The notes below the pieces were generated by a model, which saw only the letters and a program-made list of their open reading frames with translations, had not been told where the DNA came from and searched no databases. A stretch of 64,000 bases of DNA, from positions 785,157-849,156 of the forward strand of contig NZ_CP084029.1 in assembly GCF_020181615.1 (NCBI RefSeq), written 5' to 3'. The translations under genes and the position numbers were made by a program. This DNA is from [Mycobacterium] crassicus. GTDB lineage: Bacteria; Actinomycetota; Actinomycetes; Mycobacteriales; Mycobacteriaceae. This document shows, piece by piece, positions 7,957-17,525 of this stretch (position 1 is the stretch's first letter; each line of letters starts with the position of its first letter).

Positions 7957-9024
7957 ATGGCAGCTCACCGATCCGCCAGGACCCAGCCGCTGACCGCGGA
8001 TCTGGTGCTGTCCGGCGGGGGAGTGCGGTTCGTCGGGCTGGTCGGGGCGGTCGTCGCGCTGATGGACGCCGGCTACTCGCTGCAGCGCATCTCCGGGGTG
8101 TCCGGCGGGTCGGTGGTGGGCACGATCCTGGCCGCCGCCAGCCAGGGCGATCAACTGAGCCCGGCGCAGGTCAAGGATCTGGCGCTGTCGGTGCCGCTGA
8201 ACACCTGGCGCGACACGGCCGCGCCGATCCCGGTGCTGGGCCCGGCATTGGGGTTCCTGCGCGACAGCGGCCTGTACCGCGGCGACGTCGCCCACGATTG
8301 GATCCGCAGCGAGCTGGCGAACCTGGGGGTGCGCACCTGGGGTGATCTGGCCTACGAGAGCAGCACCAGCCTGCTGGCCGAGCGGCGCTACCGGGCGGTG
8401 GTCAGCGTGACCGACGTGACGACCGGCCAGCTGGTGCAGCTGCCGTGGGACTATCGGCGGGTCTACGGACTGGACCCCGACGAGCAGTCCGTCGCCGACG
8501 CGGTGCGCGCCTCGATGTCGGTGCCGTTCTTCTACCGCCCGCGGACCCTGACCAGTGCCTCCGGGCTGCGGTCCACGCTGGTCGACGGCGGCGTGCTGTC
8601 GAACTTCCCGATCTACACCTTCGACCGGCCCGACGGCCGGACCCCGCAGTGGCCGACCTTCGGGGTCACCGTGGTCCCGGAGCTGTCCGGCGACGGCGGC
8701 GTCAACGCCATGTTTCCCGGGCTGCGGCCGCTGCGGCTGTTCGGGCAGTCGCGGCTGCTGGAGAACCTGATCTCCACCATGTTGGTCGGCCACGACCAGA
8801 CCTACCTGAACCAGCCGTGGGTCAGTGTCCGCGCCATCAAGGTGAGCTCCACCGACGTCGGCGTGCTGGACTTCGGGATCTCCCGCGCCCGGCTCGAACA
8901 GCTCTACGACAACGGCTACGCCGCGGCCCAGGAATTCCTGTCGACCTGGGACTGGTGGGCCTACCTGAAGGGGTTCCGCGCCTCGCACTACCCCGATGAC
9001 GAAGACGAGGCCTTGCTCGACTGA
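7957..9024 (+). CDS. Patatin-like phospholipase/acyl hydrolase
   Basis: 355 residues with the patatin core: oxyanion loop LSGGGVRFVG (18-27), nucleophile elbow GVSGGS with Ser49, and catalytic Asp210 in VDGGVLSNFPI. There is no signal peptide or membrane segment, so it is probably cytosolic or delivered by another route. Patatins hydrolyse phospholipids, lysophospholipids or acylglycerols; the substrate here is unknown. It begins 10 nt after cynS on the same strand. The C-terminal segment after about 300 is acidic (DDEDEALLD). Confidence 0.85.
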   Translation: MAAHRSARTQPLTADLVLSGGGVRFVGLVGAVVALMDAGYSLQRISGVSGGSVVGTILAAASQGDQLSPAQVKDLALSVPLNTWRDTAAPIPVLGPALGFLRDSGLYRGDVAHDWIRSELANLGVRTWGDLAYESSTSLLAERRYRAVVSVTDVTTGQLVQLPWDYRRVYGLDPDEQSVADAVRASMSVPFFYRPRTLTSASGLRSTLVDGGVLSNFPIYTFDRPDGRTPQWPTFGVTVVPELSGDGGVNAMFPGLRPLRLFGQSRLLENLISTMLVGHDQTYLNQPWVSVRAIKVSSTDVGVLDFGISRARLEQLYDNGYAAAQEFLSTWDWWAYLKGFRASHYPDDEDEALLD

Positions 9025-9030
9025 CGGGCC

Positions 9031-9864
9031 CTAGTGGCGGTGTTTGCCCAGTTCCGCGCTGGCGTCGCCGAGTCGCACCGTGATGTCGGTGTTGCCTGAG
9101 GCCTCCAGCTGTTCGCGGCCGCGCAGCCGGTCCTGGATCTCGCGGGCCGCCCCGTTGATCCGCTCGATCTCGCCGCGGAACACGTCCGGGCGGGTCTCTT
9201 TGCTGGCGTAGTGGAAGTAGCTGAGCAGGCTGCGCAGCAGTTCCAGCTTCTGCTTCTCCCGCTTGGCCAGGTCGTGCGTCGTCATCAACTCGACCCGTCG
9301 TACGGGAGGCAGGTCGGCCCAGTCCAGCGTCACCTTGTTCTCGAAGCGGTGCCGCTTGCCGCGCCGCCCAAACCAGCCTTTGGGGTCCTCCGGCGTGTCG
9401 GAGTAGCTCACCGTCCCAGTGAACCGCGACTCGATGCCCTCACCGAGCTCGGCCCGGTCGATCGCCGAGTCCCACACCGTGCGCCACTCCTGATTCGGCG
9501 CCAGCACCGTCAGTTCCTCGGGCAGCTGCAGGGCGACCACGTCGGCGTAGCCGTCCGACGCGGTCTCATAACGGGCCACGGTCGGCGGCTGGGCGAACTC
9601 GAAGCGGATGTCGTAGGCCGCGGTCTTACCGAAGTTGCGGGCCACCAGCTCGATCACGTGCCAGTCGGCGGCGTGCGGCTCCATGAACATCGCCACGTGT
9701 GGGCGGGTCTGCTCGGCGGCCGCCCGCCGATTGCGCTGCATCTGCCGATTCAGGTAGATCAGCGCCAGCACGGTGATCCCGATCGCCAGCCACGCAGCCC
9801 ACGCGAGCCAGGCCTCCGGCCCCGCATGCATGACGTTGTACCAGCGGTCTTCGACTGATCCCAT
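9031..9864 (-). CDS. Membrane-anchored protein of unknown function
   Basis: 277 residues. One clear transmembrane helix lies at about 17-39 (WLAWAAWLAIGITVLALIY), followed by a basic stretch (NRQMQRNRRAAAEQTRP), so the rest probably faces the cytosol. The middle resembles a beta-rich domain and the C-terminal third is charged and helical, possibly coiled coil (REIQDRLRGREQLEASG). It has the position and size of Rv0633c in M. tuberculosis, also uncharacterised. ATG 9864 is preceded by GAGGGG at good spacing. It is convergent with the patatin gene (6 nt gap) and lies downstream of the metallo-hydrolase on the same strand. Confidence 0.7.
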   Translation of the reverse strand: MGSVEDRWYNVMHAGPEAWLAWAAWLAIGITVLALIYLNRQMQRNRRAAAEQTRPHVAMFMEPHAADWHVIELVARNFGKTAAYDIRFEFAQPPTVARYETASDGYADVVALQLPEELTVLAPNQEWRTVWDSAIDRAELGEGIESRFTGTVSYSDTPEDPKGWFGRRGKRHRFENKVTLDWADLPPVRRVELMTTHDLAKREKQKLELLRSLLSYFHYASKETRPDVFRGEIERINGAAREIQDRLRGREQLEASGNTDITVRLGDASAELGKHRH

Positions 9865-9883
9865 CGACTATCCCCTCATCCCC

Positions 9884-10600
9884 TCATCCGCCCATCAGCA
9901 TGCGCCACCGGTCCAAGCTGCCGGCGCTGAATACGTAGTTCGATCGCTTGACCTCGGACAATGCCGCGCTCGGGTCTGCGGAATACCAGTGGCCGGGAAA
10001 CACCGTCGGGTCGCCCGGCAGCGCGGCCAGCTGCTGCAGGCTGCGGTACATCTCGTCGGAGTCGCCGCCCGGGAAATCGGTCCGCCCGCAGCCCTCCAGG
10101 AACAACGTGTCGCCGGCGACCAGGCGGCCGTCCAGCAGGAAGCACTGACTGCCCGGGGTGTGTCCCGGGGTGTGCAGCAGCTCGATCTCGATGTCGCCGA
10201 TGCTCACCCTGTCGCCGTGCTCGTGCGGGGTCAGATCCGACATCGGGATCTCGGTGACTCGCGAAACCCACTGTGCCTCATGGGTATTCACGTGCACCGG
10301 GACGCTGGTGCGCTCCAGCAGCTCGGCGAGCCCTTTGAGTTCGAAGCCCATCATCTTCCCGCCGACATGGTCGGGGTGGTGATGGGTGACCAGGACCCCG
10401 GACAGGTGCATGCCGTCGGCCTCGATCGCATCGATCAGGTCGCCGGCGGCGTAGGCCGGGTCGACCACCACGGCGTCACCGGTCTGCCGGTCGCCGATCA
10501 GGTACGCGAAATTGCGCATCTGAGCGGCCATCGGATCCCCCACCGCGAAGTCGCGTCCGGAGAGTAGTTGGCGGAAATACAGCCGGTCGGATTCGGGCAC
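9884..10600 (-). CDS. Metallo-beta-lactamase-fold hydrolase (glyoxalase II / persulfide dioxygenase type)
   Basis: 238 residues. The metal site THHHPDHVGG (His73, His75, Asp77, His78), the third His in HTPGHTPGS, the bridging Asp in VAGDTLF, and the last His in FPGHW are all present. The phrase LFLEGCGRTDFPGGD is shared by glyoxalase II-like and ETHE1-like persulfide dioxygenases, so hydroxyacylglutathione hydrolysis (unlikely without glutathione in mycobacteria) or sulfur oxidation or mycothiol-ester hydrolysis are options. It corresponds in position to Rv0634c. It begins with GTG and is divergent from the tRNA-Thr unit. Confidence 0.82.
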   Translation of the reverse strand: MPESDRLYFRQLLSGRDFAVGDPMAAQMRNFAYLIGDRQTGDAVVVDPAYAAGDLIDAIEADGMHLSGVLVTHHHPDHVGGKMMGFELKGLAELLERTSVPVHVNTHEAQWVSRVTEIPMSDLTPHEHGDRVSIGDIEIELLHTPGHTPGSQCFLLDGRLVAGDTLFLEGCGRTDFPGGDSDEMYRSLQQLAALPGDPTVFPGHWYSADPSAALSEVKRSNYVFSAGSLDRWRMLMGG

Positions 10601-10646
10601 GCCCCTCAGCCTAAAGCAGGCTGGGGCAGGTATCTGTCATTGCGGT

Positions 10647-10676
10647 TTGGTGACCTCGTGGGCGAGGTTGTAACCT
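10647..10676 (+). promoter_or_regulatory. Sigma-A-like promoter for the tRNA-Thr/tRNA-Met/rpmG/had unit
   Basis: TTGGTG at 10647-10652 and TAACCT at 10671-10676 are separated by 18 nt, about 40 nt before tRNA-Thr. This fits mycobacterial housekeeping promoters. It would start transcription near 10683. Evidence is by inspection only. Confidence 0.45.
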
Positions 10677-10716
10677 TCTACAGGCTTGCGACGCCCGAAC
10701 GGGCATCGCGGGACAG

Positions 10717-10789
10717 GCCCCCTTAGCTCAGTCGGCAGAGCGTTTCCATGGTAAGGAAAAGGTCAACGGTTCGATTCCGTTAGGGGGCT
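10717..10789 (+). tRNA. thrT: tRNA-Thr (GGT)
   Basis: A 73-nt cloverleaf with acceptor GCCCCCT pairing AGGGGGC, D-arm AGCTCAGTCGGCAGAGC, anticodon stem TTTCC/GGAAA around loop ATGGTAA (anticodon GGT), and T-arm with GGTTCGATTCC. CCA is not encoded. It is first in a group tRNA-Thr, tRNA-Met, rpmG. Confidence 0.97.
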
Positions 10790-10828
10790 CGGTGGACGCC
10801 GGTCGGTGCGCCGACTCGCGTCGATCGG

Positions 10829-10902
10829 GGCGGTGTAGCTCAGCTGGTTAGAGCGCACGACTCATAATCGTGAGGTCGGGAGATCGAGCCTCCCCACCGC
10901 TA
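10829..10902 (+). tRNA. metT: tRNA-Met (CAT), elongator type
   Basis: A 74-nt cloverleaf with acceptor GGCGGTG pairing CACCGCT (terminal G-U), D-arm AGCTCAGCTGGTTAGAGC, anticodon stem ACGA/TCGT around CTCATAA (anticodon CAT). The paired first base and a single A discriminator argue for elongator rather than initiator tRNA; a CAT anticodon could also be a lysidine-modified tRNA-Ile, but the position matches metT of M. tuberculosis. Confidence 0.93.
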
Positions 10903-10939
10903 CTGCAAGCAATACGACGCGTGAAGAAGGACGAGAGAC

Positions 10940-11107
10940 GTGGCCTCCAGTACTGACGTGCGGCCGAAGATCACCTTGGCTTGTGAGGTGTGCAAGCACC
11001 GCAACTACATCACCAAGAAGAACCGCCGCAACGACCCCGACCGGCTGGAACTGAAGAAGTTCTGCCCCAACTGCGGCAAGCACGAGTCTCACCGCGAATC
11101 TCGCTAG
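10940..11107 (+). CDS. rpmG: 50S ribosomal protein L33 (zinc-binding form)
   Basis: A 55-residue protein starting at GTG 10940 and ending at TAG 11107. It has the two CxxC pairs of the zinc-binding L33 paralogue: CEVC near residue 15 and CPNC near 42, within [25 protein letters not shown]. Mycobacteria also carry a cysteine-free L33 made under zinc limitation; this is the zinc-replete form. It lies directly after tRNA-Met and 12 nt before hadA, as in M. tuberculosis (rpmG2). Confidence 0.95.
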   Translation: MASSTDVRPKITLACEVCKHRNYITKKNRRNDPDRLELKKFCPNCGKHESHRESR

Positions 11108-11119
11108 GTAGCGCGAACC

Positions 11120-11596
11120 GTGTCGCTGGCCGACCGCCTCGCCGGGGCGCACTACCGATATCCCGACCACTACGAGGTGGAGCGGGAGAAGATCCGCGAA
11201 TACGCTCGCGCGGTCAAGGCAGTGGACCCGGCCAGCTACGACGTGCGCGCCGCGGCTGATCTCGGCTACGACGGCCTGCTGGCCTCGCTGACCTACATCT
11301 CGGCATTCGGCCACAAGGCGATTTCGGCGTTCTTCGAGCACGTCGGTATCGAGGTGGCTGACGCCCAGATCGTCCAGGTCGACCAGAAGCTGGAGTTTCA
11401 CCAGCCGATCAAGGAAGGCGACCGGCTGTACTGCGATGTGTCGGTCGAGTCGGTTCGTCGCGCTCACGGCACCGACATCATCATGACTATGCAGGTGGTC
11501 ACCAACGACGCCGGTGACATCGTGCAGAAGACGTACACGACGCTGGCGGGCCGCGCCGGCGAAGGAGAAAAGGGTTTCACCGATGGCGCTGCGTGA
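11120..11596 (+). CDS. hadA: (3R)-hydroxyacyl-ACP dehydratase subunit HadA
   Basis: 158 residues, the same length as M. tuberculosis HadA. It carries the family segments MHYRYPDHYEVEREKIREYA-like HYRYPDHYEVEREKIREYA and VQVDQKLEFHQPIKEGDRLYCDV. HadA has the hot-dog fold but lacks the catalytic Asp/His; it pairs with HadB and binds the long acyl chain. HadAB dehydrates 3-hydroxyacyl-ACP in the FAS-II cycle that elongates meromycolic acids. GTG 11120 starts 12 nt after rpmG; the end overlaps hadB by 14 nt. HadA is involved in thioacetazone and isoxyl action in M. tuberculosis. Confidence 0.95.
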   Translation: MSLADRLAGAHYRYPDHYEVEREKIREYARAVKAVDPASYDVRAAADLGYDGLLASLTYISAFGHKAISAFFEHVGIEVADAQIVQVDQKLEFHQPIKEGDRLYCDVSVESVRRAHGTDIIMTMQVVTNDAGDIVQKTYTTLAGRAGEGEKGFTDGAA

Positions 11597-12011
11597 GTTC
11601 AGTTCGGTCAAGGTCGGCGACCAGCTGCCGGAGAAGGTCATCCCGCTGACCCGGCAGGATCTGGTCAACTACGCCGGCGTGTCGGGCGACCTCAACCCGA
11701 TCCACTGGGACGACGAGATCGCCCAGCAGGTCGGACTGGACACCGCGATCGCACACGGCATGCTGACCATGGGCCTCGGCGGCGGCTACGTCACGGCCTG
11801 GGTCGGGGATCCGGGCGCGGTGACCGAGTACAACGTCCGCTTCACCGCCGTGGTGCCGGTGCCCAACGACGGCAAGGGCGCTGAGATCGTCTTCAGTGGC
11901 CGGGTGAAGTCCGTCGACCCCGAAACGAAGTCGGTGACCGTTGCGCTCACCGCCACCACCGGTGGCAAGAAGATCTTCGGACGGGCGGTCGCCTCGGCGA
12001 AGCTGGCCTGA
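11583..12011 (+). CDS. hadB: (3R)-hydroxyacyl-ACP dehydratase catalytic subunit HadB
   Basis: 142 residues, nearly identical to M. tuberculosis HadB by eye and the same length. The hydratase-2 motif YAGVSGDLNPIHWDD holds the catalytic dyad Asp36 and His41. It forms the active heterodimers HadAB and HadBC. The start ATG 11583 lies inside the last codons of hadA, so translation is coupled. Confidence 0.97.
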   Translation: MALREFSSVKVGDQLPEKVIPLTRQDLVNYAGVSGDLNPIHWDDEIAQQVGLDTAIAHGMLTMGLGGGYVTAWVGDPGAVTEYNVRFTAVVPVPNDGKGAEIVFSGRVKSVDPETKSVTVALTATTGGKKIFGRAVASAKLA

Positions 12012-12024
12012 GGGAAACGAAGCG

Positions 12025-12525
12025 ATGGCGATCAAAACTGATATCCGGGGCATGATCTGGCGCTACCCCGAGCCGTTCGTGGTGGGCCGGGAGAAGGTCC
12101 GCGAATACGCTCGGGCCGTCAAGGCTGAGGACCCCGCCTGCTACGACGAGGCGGCCGCGGCCGAACTGGGCTACGACTCACTGTTGGCGCCGCTGACCTT
12201 CGTGGCGATCCTGGCCAAGCTGGTGCAGACGGATTTCTTCCGCAACGTCGACACCGGCTACACCAGCATGCAGATGGTCCAGGTGGACCAGGGCTTCACC
12301 TACCGCAAGCCGATCCGGGCCGGCGACCGGCTCTACGCCCGGATGGAGATCGCCTCGGTCAACGAGCGGTTCGGCGCCGACATCGTCACCACCCGCAATA
12401 TCTTGACCAACGACGACGGCGAGGTCGTGCTGGAGGCGTTCACCACGATGATGGGCCACGACGGCGACGATTCGGTCAGCCTCAAGTGGGACGCCGAATC
12501 CGGTCAGGTCGTCCGAACAGCCTGA
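12025..12525 (+). CDS. hadC: (3R)-hydroxyacyl-ACP dehydratase subunit HadC
   Basis: 166 residues with the HadA-like layout (WRYPEPFVVGREKVREYARAV; YDSLLAPLTFVAILAKLVQ). HadC replaces HadA in HadBC, which acts on longer acyl chains late in meromycolate elongation. ATG 12025 follows hadB by 13 nt. Downstream, a 14-nt sequence covering the stop codon (12513-12526) recurs at 12592-12605. Confidence 0.95.
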   Translation: MAIKTDIRGMIWRYPEPFVVGREKVREYARAVKAEDPACYDEAAAAELGYDSLLAPLTFVAILAKLVQTDFFRNVDTGYTSMQMVQVDQGFTYRKPIRAGDRLYARMEIASVNERFGADIVTTRNILTNDDGEVVLEAFTTMMGHDGDDSVSLKWDAESGQVVRTA

Positions 12526-12756
12526 TCCGTGAGGCTGTCCCGGCTTCCGCTCGCCTCCGCCGTCCCTCCGGGCCGACTCCGGTGAGCCTCGCCGAACAGC
12601 CTGATTAGTAACTGGCACGGGCGGCGAGGTACACTCGGACCTCGGGATTTTCCCAGCATTAGCGCGCTTTCCGTGAGGCGAACGGGGGGCGCGCGAATTG
12701 TGTGGGCCGGAAACGGTACACAGGTGAAGTCCCGCAGGTTGGTACGCCAACCGCAA

Positions 12757-12829
<73 letters not shown>

Positions 12830-12908
12830 CTGACGTGCCATGGTGGACACTGGAGTACACCAGGCGCGGTACGGCTATACGTAAGCGAGAAGAACGAAGG
12901 AGCATGCG

Positions 12909-13355
12909 GTGACCGACGAGTTCGACCGTCCCGACGCCGCAGCCGACGGCGACAGCGAGGCCGAACCCACCAGCAGCCACAGCCGCACGGCCGTGGCGAG
13001 CCGGCAGGTCGGCGACCCGCTGCGGCCCACCGGCAAGCGCTCCCGGCGGCGCGGTGCGGGCGACGCGGACGTGGAGTCGACCGCGACGGAACTGGGCACC
13101 GAGGACGGTGGCACCGCCAAGAAGGCCAAAAAGGCCAAAAAGAAGACCGACGGGCCGTCGCGCAATCCGTTCGTCTTCGTGTTGAACTACCTCAAGCAGG
13201 TCGTCGGCGAACTTCGCAAGGTGATCTGGCCGAACCGCAAGCAGATGGTCACCTACACCGCGGTGGTGCTGGCCTTCCTGGTCTTCATGGTGGCATTGGT
13301 CGCCGGGGCAGACTACGGATGGGCCCGGCTGGTGCTGCTGGTGTTCGGCGCGTGA
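12909..13355 (+). CDS. secE: Preprotein translocase subunit SecE
   Basis: 148 residues. The first 85 are a hydrophilic mycobacterial extension rich in Ala, Glu and a lysine cluster (KKAKKAKKK). The SecE core follows: [27 protein letters not shown], the conserved cytosolic amphipathic helix, then one transmembrane segment at about 119-143. SecE clamps SecY in the translocon. The GTG start is 80 nt after tRNA-Trp and 23 nt separates it from nusG. Confidence 0.93.
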   Translation: MTDEFDRPDAAADGDSEAEPTSSHSRTAVASRQVGDPLRPTGKRSRRRGAGDADVESTATELGTEDGGTAKKAKKAKKKTDGPSRNPFVFVLNYLKQVVGELRKVIWPNRKQMVTYTAVVLAFLVFMVALVAGADYGWARLVLLVFGA

Positions 13356-13363
13356 AGTTATAG

Positions 13364-14209
<846 letters not shown>

Positions 14210-14234
14210 TACGTAGGAAAGGAACACCCCACTC

Positions 14235-14663
14235 ATGGCCCCGAAGAAGAAGGTCGCCGGTCTGATCAAGCTTCAGATCGAAGCCGGCCAGGCCAACCCC
14301 GCGCCGCCGGTCGGACCCGCGCTCGGTCAGCACGGCGTCAACATCATGGAGTTCTGCAAGGCGTACAACGCCGCGACGGAGTCCCAGCGCGGCAACGTCA
14401 TCCCCGTTGAGATCACCGTCTACGAGGACCGCAGCTTCACCTTCGCGCTCAAGACCCCGCCCGCGGCGCGGCTGCTGCTCAAGGCCGCCGGTATCGCCAA
14501 GGGTTCGGCCGAGCCGCACAAGACCAAGGTCGCCAAGGTCAGCTGGGACCAGGTCCGCGAGATCGCCGAGACCAAGAAGGCCGACCTCAACGCCAACGAC
14601 ATCGAGGCCGGGGCCAAGATCATCGCCGGTACCGCCCGGTCGATGGGCATCACCGTCGAGTAG
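14235..14663 (+). CDS. rplK: 50S ribosomal protein L11
   Basis: 142 residues, the family length. The N-terminal domain shows [34 protein letters not shown], here quoted in part as [14 protein letters not shown], and the C-terminal RNA-binding domain ends [12 protein letters not shown]11 binds the GTPase centre of 23S rRNA and is needed for RelA-type stringent signalling. It follows nusG by 25 nt. Confidence 0.97.
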   Translation: MAPKKKVAGLIKLQIEAGQANPAPPVGPALGQHGVNIMEFCKAYNAATESQRGNVIPVEITVYEDRSFTFALKTPPAARLLLKAAGIAKGSAEPHKTKVAKVSWDQVREIAETKKADLNANDIEAGAKIIAGTARSMGITVE

Positions 14664-14690
14664 TACCCCTACTCGGAGAGCAACAGATAC

Positions 14691-14721
14691 GTGGGAGGGC
14701 CAGCTTCGGCCCGCTGACCAC
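14691..14721 (+). promoter_or_regulatory. Putative L1-binding autoregulatory hairpin in the rplK-rplA spacer
   Basis: GTGG (14691-14694) pairs CCAC (14718-14721) and GGGCC (14697-14701) pairs GGCCC (14708-14712), leaving an asymmetric internal loop (GA opposite GCTGA). This is the shape of L1 binding sites in 23S rRNA and in L1 operon mRNAs. It lies 27 nt before the rplA start, so bound L1 could block its own translation. Function is inferred from structure and position. Confidence 0.5.
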
Positions 14722-14748
14722 AACCCAACAAGTGGATTGGATGCAGGA

Positions 14749-15456
14749 ATGAGCAAGAACAGCAAGGCATACCGCGCCGCCGCCGAGAAGGTGGACCGCG
14801 ACAACCTCTACACCCCGCTGGCCGCCGCCAAGCTGGCCAAGGAGACGTCGTCGACCAAGCAGGACGCCACCGTCGAGGTGGCCATCCGGCTGGGCGTCGA
14901 CCCCCGCAAGGCCGACCAGATGGTCCGCGGCACCGTCAACCTGCCGCACGGCACCGGTAAGACCGCCCGGGTGGCCGTCTTCGCGGTCGGCGAGAAGGCC
15001 GACGCCGCTATCGCCGCAGGCGCCGACGTGGTCGGCAGCGACGATTTGATCGAGAAGATCCAGGGCGGGTTCCTGGACTTCGACGCCGCGATCGCCACCC
15101 CGGACCAGATGGCCAAGGTGGGCCGGATCGCCCGCGTGCTGGGCCCGCGCGGCCTGATGCCCAACCCCAAGACCGGCACCGTCACCCCCGACGTCGCCAA
15201 GGCCGTCGCCGACATCAAGGGCGGCAAGATCAACTTCCGCGTCGACAAGCAGGCCAACCTGCACTTCGTCATCGGCAAGGCGTCGTTCGAAGAGGCGAAG
15301 CTGGCGGAGAACTACGGCGCCGCCCTCGATGAGGTGCTGCGGCTCAAGCCGTCGTCGTCCAAGGGTCGCTACCTCAAGAAGATCACCATCTCGACGACGA
15401 CCGGCCCCGGCATTCCGGTGGACCCGACCGTCACCCGCAACTTCGCGGCTGAGTAA
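14749..15456 (+). CDS. rplA: 50S ribosomal protein L1
   Basis: 235 residues, the same as M. tuberculosis L1. Family blocks include [36 protein letters not shown] and [12 protein letters not shown]1 forms the mobile stalk by the E site and often represses its own operon. ATG 14749 is preceded by GCAGGA. The open frame reaches upstream into rplK but this start matches the family. Confidence 0.97.
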   Translation: MSKNSKAYRAAAEKVDRDNLYTPLAAAKLAKETSSTKQDATVEVAIRLGVDPRKADQMVRGTVNLPHGTGKTARVAVFAVGEKADAAIAAGADVVGSDDLIEKIQGGFLDFDAAIATPDQMAKVGRIARVLGPRGLMPNPKTGTVTPDVAKAVADIKGGKINFRVDKQANLHFVIGKASFEEAKLAENYGAALDEVLRLKPSSSKGRYLKKITISTTTGPGIPVDPTVTRNFAAE

Positions 15457-15464
15457 AGCCCCAA

Positions 15465-15507
15465 CGAAAAAGTCCCCGCACGCTTCGGCGTGACGGGGAC
15501 TTTTTCG
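15465..15507. terminator. Bidirectional intrinsic terminator between rplA and the methyltransferase gene
   Basis: AAAAAGTCCCCG (from 15466) and CGGGGACTTTTT (to 15505) form the base, closed by CACGC-TTCG-GCGTG near the top. A-tract and T-tract on both sides make it work in both directions, ending rplA from the left and the minus-strand mycolate genes from the right. Confidence 0.9.
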
Positions 15508-15519
15508 TTCGGCTGAGGG

Positions 15520-16410
15520 TCAGACGCCCGGCTTGGCGTAGCTGACCAGGCTGACGTCCAGTGCCTCGTCGGTGAAGTAGTGCTCGCAGCCGCGCAGGTA
15601 CTTCATGTAGCGCTCGTAGACCTCTTCGGACTGGATCGCGACGGCCTCGTCGTGGTGTGCCTCCAGCGCGTCGCCCCAGATCTTGAGCGTCTTGATGTAG
15701 TGCGGCCGCAGCGAAAGCGCCTCGGGCACAATGAAACCGGCCTTCTCGCCGTGCTCCACCATCATGTCGGTGGTGGGCAGTCGCCCGCCCGGGAAGATCT
15801 CGGTGAGGATGAACTTGATGAATCGCGCGGTCTCGAACGTCAACTTCTTGCCGCGCGCATTCAGGTCGTACGGGTGGAAGCTGACGCTGCTCTGGATGGC
15901 CATCCGGCCGTCGGCCGGCATGATCTCGAAGCTGTTCTTGAAGAAGTCGTCGTAGTTCTCGAAGCCGAAGTGCTCGAACGCCTCGATCGAGACGATCCGG
16001 TCCACCGGCTCGTGGAACTCCTCCCAACCCTGCAGCAGCACCCGACGGGAGCGGTCGGTGTCGATCTCGTCCAGCAGGCTCTGGGAGTAGGCGTGCTGGT
16101 TCTTCGACAGGGTCAGGCCGATGACGTTGACGTCGTACTTCTCCACGGCCCGCTTCATGGTCGCGCCCCAGCCGCAGCCGATGTCGAGCAGGGTCATGCC
16201 CGGCCGCAGATCCAGCTTGTCCAGGTTCAGGTCGACCTTGGCGATCTGCGCCTGCTCCAGGCCGATGCCCTCCGGCTCGAAGTACGCGCAGCTGTAGATA
16301 CGGGTCGGGTCCTGGAACAACGCGAAGAACTCGTCGGACAGGTCGTAATGGGCTTGGATGTTTTCGAATTTCGGTCGCATCCCAGCGGTGCGTGTCGCTT
16401 TCTCCACCAT
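15520..16410 (-). CDS. mmaA4: Mycolic acid methyltransferase, MmaA4/Hma-like
   Basis: 296 residues of the cyclopropane-fatty-acid-synthase superfamily. The SAM site is [17 protein letters not shown], with YSCAYFEPE near the N-terminus and SIEAFEHFG in the centre. The whole resembles M. tuberculosis MmaA4, which makes the hydroxymycolate precursor of keto and methoxy mycolates: [24 protein letters not shown] and [16 protein letters not shown] are close matches by eye. It lies just behind rplA, where mmaA4 sits in M. tuberculosis. Exact product (hydroxy versus methoxy branch) cannot be settled from sequence alone. Confidence 0.85.
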   Translation of the reverse strand: MVEKATRTAGMRPKFENIQAHYDLSDEFFALFQDPTRIYSCAYFEPEGIGLEQAQIAKVDLNLDKLDLRPGMTLLDIGCGWGATMKRAVEKYDVNVIGLTLSKNQHAYSQSLLDEIDTDRSRRVLLQGWEEFHEPVDRIVSIEAFEHFGFENYDDFFKNSFEIMPADGRMAIQSSVSFHPYDLNARGKKLTFETARFIKFILTEIFPGGRLPTTDMMVEHGEKAGFIVPEALSLRPHYIKTLKIWGDALEAHHDEAVAIQSEEVYERYMKYLRGCEHYFTDEALDVSLVSYAKPGV

Positions 16411-16579
16411 CGGTGCCTGGTTGCCTTCCTGATGAAACCCGCCGTGACCGGACGTGTCATGTGATCTATGTCGCCCGTGCCGGTCAACTGTTGCAGCTTA
16501 CCGGGTACGGGGCCAATCGGTTGGACCTGTAGACCGCCATGCCGCAACTGCGAAGATCTTGCGGCGAGGCGTACTCGCG

Positions 16580-17491
16580 CTACTTCTGCAGCGTGTACTG
16601 GTGGACGCTGTTGTAGCCCTCGCGGAACAGCTTCACGCAGCCATTGAGGTACTTGTCGAAACGGTCGTAGGCGACCTGGCCCTGCACTTCGAGGGCCCGT
16701 TCCTTGTTGGCTGCCAGCATCGCCGCCCAGTCCTCCAGGGTGCGCGCGTAGTGCGGCCCGATCTCGTCGTCCCGGGTCACCGTGAAGCCGGCGGCGGCGG
16801 CGTACTTGCGGGGCAGCCACGCCGAGGGCAGCTGCCCGCCCGGGAAGATCTCCTTCATGATGAACAGGGTGAACTTGGCCAGGTCCATCGTCAGGGGCAG
16901 GCCCTTGGCCTGCGCGTCCTCCGAGCCGGCGATTGCTGTGATGGTGTGCAGCAGCATCCGCCCGTCGTCCGGCAGCGCGCCGTAGGTGATCCGGAAGAAG
17001 TCGTCCCAGCGGTCGCGGCCGAAGTGCTCGAAGGCACCGATCGACACGATCCGGTCCACCTTGTCGGTGAACTCTTCCCAGCCCTGCAGCCGCACCTCGA
17101 AGGTGCGGTTGGTGTCGACCTTGGACAGCTTGTTGATCGCGTATTCGCGCTGTTCACCACTGAGCGTGAGCCCGATGACGTTGACGTCGTAGTTCTCCAG
17201 CGCGTGCTGCATGCAGGCCCCCCAGCCGCAGCCGATGTCGAGCAGGGTCATTCCGGGCTTCAGCCCCAACTTGCCCAGCGCCAGGTCGAACTTGGCGATC
17301 TGCGCCTCGTCGCAGGTGGTGTCCTTGTCCGGGTAGAACCCGCAGGTGTAGCCCATGGTGGGGCCGAGGAACAGCTCGTAAAACTCGTTCGAGATGTCGT
17401 AGATCGACTGCAGTTCCTCGTACTTCGGTTCCAGTTTGGTCATTCCTGCTGTACTCGCGATCTTGGTGAGGGGGGTGTGCAAGGCAGACAC
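16580..17491 (-). CDS. Mycolic acid / cyclopropane synthase family methyltransferase
   Basis: 303 residues with the same fold: SAM site [43 protein letters not shown] and EIFPGGQLPS. The N-terminus MTKLEPKYEELQSIYDISNEF is nearer to UmaA than to MmaA4, and the middle (about 185-205, AGSEDAQAKGLPLTMDLAKF) is unlike the MmaA1-A3 sequences I recall, so I give no symbol. The start is uncertain: GTG 17491 gives a 16-residue leader like that of the neighbouring gene; ATG 17443 begins at MTKLEPKY. It is transcribed toward the MmaA4-like gene across a 169-bp gap. Confidence 0.78.
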   Translation of the reverse strand: MSALHTPLTKIASTAGMTKLEPKYEELQSIYDISNEFYELFLGPTMGYTCGFYPDKDTTCDEAQIAKFDLALGKLGLKPGMTLLDIGCGWGACMQHALENYDVNVIGLTLSGEQREYAINKLSKVDTNRTFEVRLQGWEEFTDKVDRIVSIGAFEHFGRDRWDDFFRITYGALPDDGRMLLHTITAIAGSEDAQAKGLPLTMDLAKFTLFIMKEIFPGGQLPSAWLPRKYAAAAGFTVTRDDEIGPHYARTLEDWAAMLAANKERALEVQGQVAYDRFDKYLNGCVKLFREGYNSVHQYTLQK

Positions 17492-17525
17492 AGACTACCT
17501 GCAGTTGGCCCCGTACCGCCCCGCC

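Noticed and set aside
9884..10600. Beta-lactamase
   Set aside because: The metallo-beta-lactamase fold is present, but the GCGRTDFPGGD region marks glyoxalase II or persulfide dioxygenase relatives.
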